From the NCBI RefSeq assembly GCF_003591485.1, contig NZ_QZCF01000003.1:186001-250000 (forward strand): a DNA stretch of 64,000 nucleotides, given 5' to 3'. The DNA comes from Paenibacillus sp. 1011MAR3C5 (GTDB taxonomy: Bacteria; Bacillota; Bacilli; Paenibacillales; Paenibacillaceae). Positions 17,851 through 25,726 of the stretch are shown in pieces. Under the pieces are notes generated by a model. That model saw nothing but the letters and a program-made list of their open reading frames with translations. It did no database searches and had not been told where the DNA came from. Made by a program: the position numbers and the translations under genes. Numbering within the stretch: the first letter of the stretch is position 1; the number at the start of each line of letters is the position of its first letter.

Positions 17851-17882
17851 TATAATCAGCATTTTAATGGGTAGGAGAATCG

Positions 17883-18341
17883 TTAGCCCTGTACAGGCAC
17901 GATCTTATATAGCTGCTTGCCCTCGGCTGCGGAAGCGTCATTCTCTTGCAGGTTCAGCGTCCAGCCGAAGGAAAGGACGGATTCCAGGCGGCTTGCTTCT
18001 TCCTCTGATAAGGAAGCGATGACCGCTTCGGCCCCAGACTCCAGCACCAGCTCCGCTTCTAGTCCGAATACGATCAAGATCCAGCTATGAATGCCGCGGA
18101 TGGTATTGTATTTGATCTGATAGCCGTCACGAACGGCTTGTGTAAAGGTCTCGGCTTGCTCTGCCGCGAGTGCGGCCAGTCCGGCATAATCGAATTTGAA
18201 TTTGCTGTCGTCCTTTGGCAGATTGCCTTCAAGAACGCGGGTAATCAATTCTTCGTCAGTCCAGCCTTGTGTCTTCAGCGATTCAAGTGAAAGCGCGTCC
18301 CACTGTGACAGCTTCGCCTCTGGCTTCGTTCCTTTTCCCAT
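17883..18341 (-). CDS. Conserved hypothetical cytoplasmic protein
   Basis: 152 residues starting MGKGTKPEAKLSQWDALSLE, preceded by AAAGGAG. The N-terminal half is a DALSLESLKTQGWTDEELI helical unit; the middle contains GYQIKYNTIRGIHSWILIVFGL and a strand/helix region rich in Glu and Ala. No signal or membrane segment, and no family I recognise. It lies 100 bases downstream of the permuted binding protein gene, separated by a hairpin, so it is probably a separate or weakly read-through unit. Confidence 0.6.
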   Translation of the reverse strand: MGKGTKPEAKLSQWDALSLESLKTQGWTDEELITRVLEGNLPKDDSKFKFDYAGLAALAAEQAETFTQAVRDGYQIKYNTIRGIHSWILIVFGLEAELVLESGAEAVIASLSEEEASRLESVLSFGWTLNLQENDASAAEGKQLYKIVPVQG

Positions 18342-18381
18342 GTTCGTATCGCTCCTTTATCAACTTGTAGGCTTATAGGAG

Positions 18382-18425
18382 AAAGAGACCTCTCCGCCAT
18401 CAGCGATGACGGATGCAGTCTCTTT
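18382..18425 (-). terminator. Hairpin after the binding protein gene
   Basis: On the minus strand AAAGAGAC, CCG, CATC pair with GATG, CGG, GTCTCTTT in one long imperfect stem, followed by CTCCT; a likely terminator without a strong T run. Confidence 0.5.
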
Positions 18426-18440
18426 CCATGCTCTTGCCTC

Positions 18441-20270
18441 TTATTTGCTTGCTTTATATGCGTTCAGATGCTCTTTCACTTTAGCCGCGTCGGCTTTCAG
18501 CTCAAGACCCGTATTCACGAGCGGGCTAAGCGTGGATACAGCTTTGAATTTGTTGCCGCCGTAGTAAGCCAGGAACTCGTCTTGGTTAATGGAGTAGAGA
18601 ACGGCTTTTCTCAGGTCCGCGCTCTCCGCTACCGGACGGTTCTTCGTGTTGAACAGCAGATACGAAACCGCGTTGCTTGGCAATGTTTGGAGAGCCAGCT
18701 TGCTGTCGCCTTTTACAACGTCGAACTTCGTCTCGCTGATGCCGTAGAACAGGTGAATCTCTCCGCTGCGCAGTGCGGCAAGCGCGCTGTCAGCGTCTTT
18801 GATGAAGCGGATTTTGATGTTATTGATGTTCGGCTCATGGTCAGTGCCAGTCATGTAAGCCGGGTTTTTCAGGAAGATGGCTTCGTAATCGTTTTTGTAT
18901 GACAGGATGTAAGGACCGCTTGTGTACAGCGTATTGTTGTACTGGCTGCCTTCCGTTACCGTGTTTTGGTCGCCGTAAGGAATGTCCTTGTTCACGTCGA
19001 ATTTCTCAACGTCGTACGTGTTGATGCTCTCCACTTGCTTCTTGGATACGATACCGGCCGATTGGTGAGCCAGATAGTTCAGAACCTGAGGGAACGGAAC
19101 TGTCGTTGTCAGCTTCACGACTTGGTACTTGCCGTCTTTTGTGCTTGCTTGGTTTTTGTCGCCTACAAGCTCGGAGATTTTGGTTGGAAGACCTTTCTCC
19201 AGAGCGGCTTTTACGCTGTCGCTTCCGCCAGACACGTTCACGCCATCAAGGGCAGCGATATCTGTTACAACTTCAACGTTTTGAATATGCTCATGCAGCG
19301 TGTACGTACGGTGATCCGGTACGGAGTTTTTGTCCTTCGCGCGGTTCAGAGCGAAGATAACGTCGTCCGCGCCTACGCGCTCGCCTGTATCAACTGCTTT
19401 TTTGTCTTTGATCTGTGCAAAGTTAATGTCGTCGCGCAGGATAAAGTAGTAATCGGAATTGCCATCGGCAATGGCATGGTTGTAGGACAAGGAGCCTTCC
19501 GATGTAATTTTGTCGTCATCCGTCAGGTTGAGCAGACGAACGTACAAATTGGTGTTGATGATGTTGATGGAGCCGTCGTTTCCTTTGATCGGGTCAAGCG
19601 ACGTCAGTGTAGGCATAGTCGATTGCAGCACCAGGGATTCGGTTGCGTTCTTCGACGTATCTTTGAAGCTTACATCCTCCCAAGGAAGGGAGCGGGACTT
19701 CGAGATACGGACAGAGTCCAGATTCAGCACGTCTTGGTTCAAAGCTTGCGCTTTGAGCGAGCTGTACAGCGGAGCGATATAAGCTTTGTCGAAGACCAGC
19801 TTCTGATCGAACTCCTTGTAAGTCGCTTGGAACTCTTCAGGCGTCTGGGTCGAAGCTTTGTCGACCAATGCGTCGATCTCGGAGTCCGCCAGAATGCTGT
19901 AGTCGCCGCCAGTCTTGAATAGGGAGCGGACCGCATAGTCAGGGTTGCCGGTTACGGTTGTCCAGCTGGACAGGGCGATATCATAATTGCCAGCGTCTTG
20001 TTGAGCCTTGAAGCTGCCGTAGTCAGCTTGCATGTTCAGCTTGACGTTAAAGCCGTTTTTCGTCAGTTGGTCGCGGACGATATTGAGATCCGCTTCATTC
20101 GAGCTCATGCCGAGCAGCTCGATCGTTACCGGAGTGCCGTCTACAACAGGCTCGCCATCGGTCGGAGTCGGAACCTCGTTGGTGTCGTTCTTGGTGGACA
20201 GGGTGCAGCCGCTAAGTACAATCATAAGGCTAAGCAGCAGCAGTACGGCAAATTTGCCTTGTTTCTTCAT
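18441..20270 (-). CDS. Peptide/nickel-type (SBP_bac_5) binding lipoprotein, circularly permuted
   Basis: 609 residues: signal with lipobox LSGC (Cys22), then a linker. Residues ~47-204 match what is normally the C-terminal lobe of DppA/OppA proteins (DQLTKNGFNVKLNMQADYGS, NYDIALSSW, DSEIDALVDKAS, YIAPLYSS) ending at LPWEDVSFKD, the usual protein end. Residues ~212-609 match the normal start (STMPTLTSLDPIKGNDGS, FILRDDINF, ADDVIFALNRA) and end near LELKADAAKVKEHL, where the C-terminal lobe normally begins. Each segment occurs once, so the order looks circularly permuted. It would deliver ligand to the adjacent permeases. Confidence 0.85.
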   Translation of the reverse strand: MKKQGKFAVLLLLSLMIVLSGCTLSTKNDTNEVPTPTDGEPVVDGTPVTIELLGMSSNEADLNIVRDQLTKNGFNVKLNMQADYGSFKAQQDAGNYDIALSSWTTVTGNPDYAVRSLFKTGGDYSILADSEIDALVDKASTQTPEEFQATYKEFDQKLVFDKAYIAPLYSSLKAQALNQDVLNLDSVRISKSRSLPWEDVSFKDTSKNATESLVLQSTMPTLTSLDPIKGNDGSINIINTNLYVRLLNLTDDDKITSEGSLSYNHAIADGNSDYYFILRDDINFAQIKDKKAVDTGERVGADDVIFALNRAKDKNSVPDHRTYTLHEHIQNVEVVTDIAALDGVNVSGGSDSVKAALEKGLPTKISELVGDKNQASTKDGKYQVVKLTTTVPFPQVLNYLAHQSAGIVSKKQVESINTYDVEKFDVNKDIPYGDQNTVTEGSQYNNTLYTSGPYILSYKNDYEAIFLKNPAYMTGTDHEPNINNIKIRFIKDADSALAALRSGEIHLFYGISETKFDVVKGDSKLALQTLPSNAVSYLLFNTKNRPVAESADLRKAVLYSINQDEFLAYYGGNKFKAVSTLSPLVNTGLELKADAAKVKEHLNAYKASK

Positions 20271-20401
20271 GGTATTCCCCTCCTGCAGTATATAAAGATG
20301 GTGTATGTTAACTCACATTCATTCATCGTCCGGTCCTGGTTTCGAAACGTAGAAGTCGATGGAACATGAATGAGGTTACGAAAGGTTAAGGCATCCCCGC
20401 T

Positions 20402-21919
20402 CTAGTCGAGCTTAGGGTCCAGTGCGTCGCGCAAGCCGTCGCCAAGGAAGTTGAACGAAAGCACAAGCGCGATAATGGCAAGCCCCGGATAGATCGCGGT
20501 GAACGCATGCGTCTCCAGATAAGCGCTGCCCAGCTTCAAGATATTGCCCCATTCTGGGATATGCGGCTCAACGCCGAGTCCAAGATAGCTGAGGCTGCTC
20601 GTCGAGATGACGGCCGTTCCGATCGTTAGCGTAGACTTGACAATCATGGGAGCGATCGAGTTCGGGACGATATGCTTGAACAGAATGATGCGGTCGCTTG
20701 AGCCGAAGGCTCGTGCGGCCTGCACATATTCCAGTGTCGAGACGAGCATGACATTCGCTCTCATCGTCCGGGCATAGGTCGGAATGGCCCCTACGCTAAG
20801 CGCGATGATCAGATTCACGGTGCTGGCGCCGAAAGCTGCAATAATCGCGATTGCCAGCAGGAAGCCGGGAATCGCATACAGGATATCCAGCGCGCGCATA
20901 ATGATGTTATCCGTTTGCTTGCCGTAGTAGCCCGAGATTGCACCCAGCGCGCCGCCAATGATGACGGGAATGAGTGTGGACAGCAAGCCGACAATAAGGG
21001 AAATTCGGGCGCCGAACACGATGCGAGAGAACAGGTCTCTGCCGAAATTATCCGTACCGAGCGGATGAGCCAGGTTGGGCGGCTGAAGAATACTGCTGTA
21101 ATTGTTGTTAATCGCCATGCTGTAGTCAAAGGTCCAATAGCTTGTAATGGATATTGTCATCAGGAACAGGATGAACATAAGACCCAGCATGGAAGTGGAG
21201 CTTCTGGACAGCTTCTCAACCACATCGCCCAGCTTGGAGCCGGATGTATAGTCTCTGTCGCGCAGCTTGGAGAGAAGCAGAAGCCCAAGGCCAAGCGCGA
21301 ACAGATTGCCTGATAAGGAAGTCAGAATCAATAATAGTGCGATAAGTCCCAGCCAGCGAGGCAGAACATCCCGATCGCCATACTTTGCAACAAGGAGCAA
21401 GCCGGCTAACTGAATAACAGCGGAAACGATCAATAAGAGCATGCCAAGAATAAAGTTGTCTGCCACATATGGTTTGAATACGTTCAGCGCAGATACGGCG
21501 AATACGAGCAGCGTTGTGATGAGCATATAGACCGCAAGTGTATAAGAGGCGTTCTTCTTCCGCTTGACTAGCTGGAAGGCTGTAGTCGCTACGAATACGT
21601 TCGCAGATAGAAGGCTGAGCATGAGCACATAGCCAAGCGCCCTTGTAGAGCGTTTGATTTCGCCTGTTTCCATCAAGTTTTTGCGAATGAGATACCAAGC
21701 CGCGAATTGCAGCAGCGTAAAGAACAAATAAACGATGCTTACAGCAAGCACGGCAGACTTGAAGCTTCCTTCGGCAGGCGAATAGCTGTTCAGCAGCAAT
21801 ACAATGGCAAGTGCCAGGGATACGATGCCGGCGAAGCTGGCTTGTCCGTATTCCGAGCTGGACTTCAGCCTGAAGCGTATTTCTTGCTTGGTGATGGATG
21901 AATTTCTCACGGGTAGCAC
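20402..21919 (-). CDS. DppC/OppC-type ABC permease with extra N-terminal membrane domain
   Basis: 505 residues against ~300 for ordinary DppC. Residues ~1-230 carry about six extra membrane helices of unrecognised type. The usual permease follows: LMFILFLMTISITSYW, then PPNLAHPLGTDNFGRDLFSR and VFGARISL, the family-specific loop, and the cytoplasmic EAA-like loop EYVQAARAFGSSDRIILFKH near residue 410. It pairs with the DppB-type permease 5 bases upstream and would form the membrane channel with it and the divergently encoded fused ATPase. The extension may be a regulatory or accessory membrane domain. Confidence 0.85.
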   Translation of the reverse strand: MLPVRNSSITKQEIRFRLKSSSEYGQASFAGIVSLALAIVLLLNSYSPAEGSFKSAVLAVSIVYLFFTLLQFAAWYLIRKNLMETGEIKRSTRALGYVLMLSLLSANVFVATTAFQLVKRKKNASYTLAVYMLITTLLVFAVSALNVFKPYVADNFILGMLLLIVSAVIQLAGLLLVAKYGDRDVLPRWLGLIALLLILTSLSGNLFALGLGLLLLSKLRDRDYTSGSKLGDVVEKLSRSSTSMLGLMFILFLMTISITSYWTFDYSMAINNNYSSILQPPNLAHPLGTDNFGRDLFSRIVFGARISLIVGLLSTLIPVIIGGALGAISGYYGKQTDNIIMRALDILYAIPGFLLAIAIIAAFGASTVNLIIALSVGAIPTYARTMRANVMLVSTLEYVQAARAFGSSDRIILFKHIVPNSIAPMIVKSTLTIGTAVISTSSLSYLGLGVEPHIPEWGNILKLGSAYLETHAFTAIYPGLAIIALVLSFNFLGDGLRDALDPKLD

Positions 21920-21924
21920 CTGCT

Positions 21925-23367
21925 TTAGTATTGTTTCATCTTGGACCGAATTCTAGGATCAAAGAAGGCGTACAGAAGATCGACAATGACATTGACGATC
22001 GATATCGTAATTGCCGTATAGACAACGCCGCCCATAATAGCGGGGATGTCGGGAATAAATTGCTTGTCAACAATGTAGCTGCCGATACCGCTAATGTTGA
22101 ATACTTTCTCCGTCACCGCTGCACCGCCAAGCATAGCGCCGAATTGCAGGCCGATGACGGTAATAATCGGGATCAAGGCGTTGCCCACAGCATGCTTCCA
22201 AAGCACATGTCTGCGTGCAAGGCCTTTCGCCTTGGCAGTTGTAATGTAATCCTCATGGATAACCTCAAGCGTAGAGGATCTGGTCATCCGGGCAACGGCG
22301 GCGGTTAGCCCTGTCCCCAGCACGACGATTGGCATAATGGCCGATAGCCAGTTGGCCGGGTTGTACGTCGCAGGCAGCCATGAGAGCTTGATTGAAAAGT
22401 TCAGAATAAAGATCAAGCCTTGCCAGAAGTTCGGAATGGAAAGCCCGAGCAAAGCAATGAACATAAAGGTGTAGTCAAAAAATGAATTTGGCCGCGTAGC
22501 CGATATGATACCAATAGGCAATGCAATCAGCACCGCGATCAAGGTCGAGATAACGGTCAGCGTCAGCGTAACCGGGAATTTGTTCGCTATGGCGGTCGAT
22601 ACATATTCATTGCCCGCGAACGACTTGCCCAGGTCAAACGTTAGTATGCCCCTAATCGTATTCCATAATTGGGCGAGATAGGGTTGATCCAGTCCATACA
22701 AGTGATTGAAGGCAGCGATCTGTTCAGCGGTTGCCGTCTCGCCCAAAATATTGGTGGCCGGATTCATTGGCGAGATGTACAGAATCGTGAATACGACGAA
22801 CGCAACGCCGAATATGACGAAGATCGCCATGATTAGGCGTTCCGCAATATATTTCAGATAAGGATTGGCATACACCGCCATAAGCAGGTACATCGGAAAA
22901 CCGATAATCAATGATAAAGCGAAGAAGACGGGCTGCTGAATAAGCTGTTGGAACGTATCACCGAAGGAGTATTGCCTTCCATCCTCGCTGCTCAGCTTTG
23001 CTTGCAGACGCTCACTCAACCGCTCTTCGAATTTCTTATCAGCGATTCGTGCTGCTTCAGATTCAATATGCTTGTCGCTGACGGTATTGCCGAAGAACCG
23101 GTGTTTCCTCTGAAGCTGGTCCTTCGCCTCTGCCAGCACTTTTTCCCGATATCCGGATTGCAGCAGTTCGTTTCTCGTATGATCGATCACACCGCGGTAA
23201 CCCTGAGCGGATCTGCGATATTGATAGAAGATGTATACGATGGCGGAAACGGGCGCTCCCGCAAGCAATAAGAGCAGCCTGTAGGTCGGATGTAGTAACA
23301 TTTTGCGATAAACGGCGGCGATTCGATCAGCCATGCCGTTGCCGGTTGTAGTGGCGTGCCCTATCAA
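21925..23367 (-). CDS. DppB/OppB-type ABC permease with N-terminal extension
   Basis: 480 residues against ~310-340 usual. The start is a TTG at 23367, 9 bases after AAGGAG. Residues ~1-165 are extra: a membrane helix (~27-47), a charged helical domain (ELLQSGYREKVLAEAKDQL, EERLSERLQAK) and a second helix (FFALSLIIGFPMYLLMAVY). From ~170 the DppB pattern begins: IAERLIMAIFVIFGVAFVV, SPMNPATNILG, LYGLDQPYLAQLW, and the coupling loop DYITTAKAKGLARRHVLWKH. It is the first gene of the minus-strand unit and shares its promoter region with the ATPase gene. Confidence 0.85.
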   Translation of the reverse strand: MIGHATTTGNGMADRIAAVYRKMLLHPTYRLLLLLAGAPVSAIVYIFYQYRRSAQGYRGVIDHTRNELLQSGYREKVLAEAKDQLQRKHRFFGNTVSDKHIESEAARIADKKFEERLSERLQAKLSSEDGRQYSFGDTFQQLIQQPVFFALSLIIGFPMYLLMAVYANPYLKYIAERLIMAIFVIFGVAFVVFTILYISPMNPATNILGETATAEQIAAFNHLYGLDQPYLAQLWNTIRGILTFDLGKSFAGNEYVSTAIANKFPVTLTLTVISTLIAVLIALPIGIISATRPNSFFDYTFMFIALLGLSIPNFWQGLIFILNFSIKLSWLPATYNPANWLSAIMPIVVLGTGLTAAVARMTRSSTLEVIHEDYITTAKAKGLARRHVLWKHAVGNALIPIITVIGLQFGAMLGGAAVTEKVFNISGIGSYIVDKQFIPDIPAIMGGVVYTAITISIVNVIVDLLYAFFDPRIRSKMKQY

Positions 23368-23486
23368 GCAATTCCGCTCCTTTTCATTCCAGGATTTTTT
23401 AATTGCATTATTCCGATCGATATAGTAGATTTTATTTTAAGGATTTCGAAAAGTCAACATTCTTATTATTGGTAAATACACAATCT

Positions 23487-23507
23487 ATATTATACATTAT
23501 ATAATAT
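23487..23507. promoter_or_regulatory. AT-rich inverted repeat between divergent transporter units
   Basis: ATATTATA and TATAATAT are perfect inverted arms separated by CATTA. The repeat lies in the ~220-base divergent spacer between the permease operon and the fused ATPase gene, and contains a TATAAT. It could be an operator coordinating both directions. Confidence 0.35.
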
Positions 23508-23590
23508 GAAATAGAGAAGAATAACGATGGATTAACGATGACCGAAACCATTTATTCATAATGGAAAATCATAACAATGCAGGTGACAAC

Positions 23591-25327
23591 ATGAATATAT
23601 TATTAAAAGTTAATGATTTATCCGTTTCCTTCTATTCGCGTGACAAGGAAGTAGAGGCTGTCCGCAGCGTCAGCTTCGATGTGAAGGAAGGAGAGACGCT
23701 GGGCATCGTAGGCGAGTCCGGGAGCGGCAAGAGCGTGACCGCCCGCACTATTATGCGTTTGCTGCCCTCGCCGCCATCTATGGTAAAGGGCGGAGAGGTT
23801 TACTTTAAAGGACAGAATCTGGCCGACAAGTCGGATGCCGAGATGGAGGCGATCCGCGGCAGAGATATCGGCATGATCTTTCAAGACCCGATGTCCTCGC
23901 TTAATCCGACTATGAGGATCGGCAATCAGATCGAGGAGAGCTTGATCAAGCACCGCAAGCTGGGTAAGGCCGAGGCGCGGAAGCAAGCGATCGAGATGCT
24001 GAAGCTGGTCGGCATTACGAACCCGGAGTCGCGCTACTATCAATATCCGCATGAGTTCTCCGGCGGCATGCGCCAACGGGTTATGATTGCGATCGCTCTG
24101 GCATGCAGACCGGCCCTCTTGATTGCCGATGAGCCGACGACAGCGCTGGATGTGACGATACAAGCCCAAATTCTTCAACAGATGAAGGATATCCAGAATC
24201 AGCTTGGCACATCCATTATCTTGATTACGCATGACCTTGGCGTGGTGGCGGGGATGTGTGACCGCGTAGTCGTCATGAAGGAAGGCGAGATCGTGGAGAC
24301 GGGGACGACGGAGGAGATCTTCTCCAATCCGCAGCATCCTTATACGCTCAGATTGCTGAACGCGCTCCCTCGTCTGGACGAGAAGAAGAAGCCTAAGGCG
24401 GTGCCAAGCTTTATCCATCAGGAGGATGACGTGCCGCTACTGCAGGTCCGTTCGCTGAAGCAGCATTTTGATTTGGGCAAGGGCCAGATCGTCAAAGCAG
24501 TCAACAATATCACCTTCGATATTCAGGCAGGGGAGACGCTTGGCGTTGTAGGCGAGTCCGGCAGCGGCAAGTCTACGACTGGCAGAACGATTCTTCGGCT
24601 TCACGAGGCGACTGGCGGCGAGGTGCTCTTCCGGGGCATTCCGCTCCATCAATTGAACCGGAACGAGATGAAGAAGATGCGGCGCCATATGGGGATTATC
24701 TTCCAGGACCCGTATGCTTCGCTTAATCCACGGCTTCGCGTCATCGATATTATTGGCGAAGCGCTGGACGTACACGGCATGTCCACGGGCAAGGCACAGC
24801 GGCAGAAGCGAGTGGAGGAGCTGCTGGAGATGGTCGGCCTGAACGCCTCTCATGCGCTTCGTTACCCGCATGAATTCTCCGGCGGCCAGCGCCAGCGGAT
24901 CGGCATTGCGCGGACGCTTGCCGTCGAGCCGGAGTTCATTATTTGCGACGAACCGCTATCGGCGCTGGACGTCTCGATTCAGGCTCAAATCGTGAAGCTG
25001 CTGGAGGAGCTTCAGCAGCGACTGGGATTAACGTATCTGTTCATTGCGCATGACCTGTCGATGGTGAAGCATATTAGCGACCGGGTTGCGGTCATGTATC
25101 GTGGCAAGATTGTAGAGCTGGCGGAGAGCGAGGAGCTGTATGCCAATCCGCTTCACGACTATACCAAGTCGCTGCTGTCCGCCATACCCGTACCGGACCC
25201 GAAAGTGGAGTCGCAGAAGACGCTGATCCTGAATGCCGAAGCATCCAAAGCCGATCCTTACGGACTGGAGCGCTCTGAATTTGTAGAAGTAACAAAGGGA
25301 CATTGGGTAGCTGTTGCAAACGGCTAA
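23591..25327 (+). CDS. Fused DppD-DppF-type ABC transporter ATPase
   Basis: 578 residues from ATG 23591 (AGGTGA 6 bases upstream); an ATG 30 bases earlier lacks a ribosome site. Two complete ATPase modules in one chain: module 1 (~1-255) with Walker A GESGSGKS, signature [12 protein letters not shown] and Walker [13 protein letters not shown]; module 2 (~285-560) with [24 protein letters not shown] and [11 protein letters not shown]. Both carry the oligopeptide-family C-terminal extension ending in a Pro-rich linker ([18 protein letters not shown]). Ordinarily DppD and DppF are separate. It powers the divergently encoded permeases. Confidence 0.9.
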   Translation: MNILLKVNDLSVSFYSRDKEVEAVRSVSFDVKEGETLGIVGESGSGKSVTARTIMRLLPSPPSMVKGGEVYFKGQNLADKSDAEMEAIRGRDIGMIFQDPMSSLNPTMRIGNQIEESLIKHRKLGKAEARKQAIEMLKLVGITNPESRYYQYPHEFSGGMRQRVMIAIALACRPALLIADEPTTALDVTIQAQILQQMKDIQNQLGTSIILITHDLGVVAGMCDRVVVMKEGEIVETGTTEEIFSNPQHPYTLRLLNALPRLDEKKKPKAVPSFIHQEDDVPLLQVRSLKQHFDLGKGQIVKAVNNITFDIQAGETLGVVGESGSGKSTTGRTILRLHEATGGEVLFRGIPLHQLNRNEMKKMRRHMGIIFQDPYASLNPRLRVIDIIGEALDVHGMSTGKAQRQKRVEELLEMVGLNASHALRYPHEFSGGQRQRIGIARTLAVEPEFIICDEPLSALDVSIQAQIVKLLEELQQRLGLTYLFIAHDLSMVKHISDRVAVMYRGKIVELAESEELYANPLHDYTKSLLSAIPVPDPKVESQKTLILNAEASKADPYGLERSEFVEVTKGHWVAVANG

Positions 25328-25354
25328 GCGATATGGGGCCTGTCCCAATAGGTG

Positions 25355-25471
25355 AAATAGTTGTGCCACACACCACTAATTGCACCAATTGGGCAGAAAC
25401 ATGAAGATAGCGGTGTAGAGCAACGTTAACTGCTTGAACTGCCCTATAAGATAAAATAGTAGTGCCACACA
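25355..25471 (+). repeat. Pair of direct repeats in a gene-free stretch (25328-25726)
   Basis: An 18-base word, AAATAGTTGTGCCACACA at 25355 and AAATAGTAGTGCCACACA at 25454, differs at one position and recurs 99 bases apart, each preceded by a CC(T)(A)TA-like flank. A stem-loop follows at 25488. The rest of the ~400-base gap holds the upstream region of the GGDEF-EAL gene; I see no gene or riboswitch in it. The repeats may be the ends or remnant of a small mobile element. Confidence 0.5.
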
Positions 25472-25487
25472 GCAACTGGCATCAAAG

Positions 25488-25524
25488 AACAGTTTCAGAC
25501 TGCAATCGGTCTGGAACTGTTTGT
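25488..25524 (+). terminator. Stem-loop, probable terminator
   Basis: AACAGTTTCAGAC and GTCTGGAACTGTT pair with one mismatch around an 8-base loop, followed by TGTAT. It ends transcription from the ATPase gene or belongs to the repeat element beside it. Confidence 0.5.
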
Positions 25525-25726
25525 ATGTCCGCGGACAGTAACAGTCGGGCAAGCTGGCAATCTATCCTTTGAAAAGGAATCCCTGAACAAGAAATAATAG
25601 AATAATCTCCCTGCCCATGATGAACATAACCCGTGTCTAGTCTAGCGACTTATGGTATGATTTAGGAGAGAAGTCTCTGGTGCAAATATGCTAGTGTAGG
25701 ATTCGTTTCGAAAGGGCCGTGTTCAT

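Noticed and set aside
18966..19922. Long plus-strand frame inside the binding protein gene
   Set aside because: It is antisense to the conserved SBP_bac_5 sequence with no recognisable motif.
18441..20270. Binding protein considered as a truncated gene with a duplicated lobe
   Set aside because: Each family segment is present exactly once and nothing resembling a missing lobe lies downstream, so a permutation fits better than truncation or duplication.
25525..25726. Possible c-di-GMP riboswitch upstream of the GGDEF-EAL gene
   Set aside because: No GEMM-I core or receptor motif could be recognised in the region.
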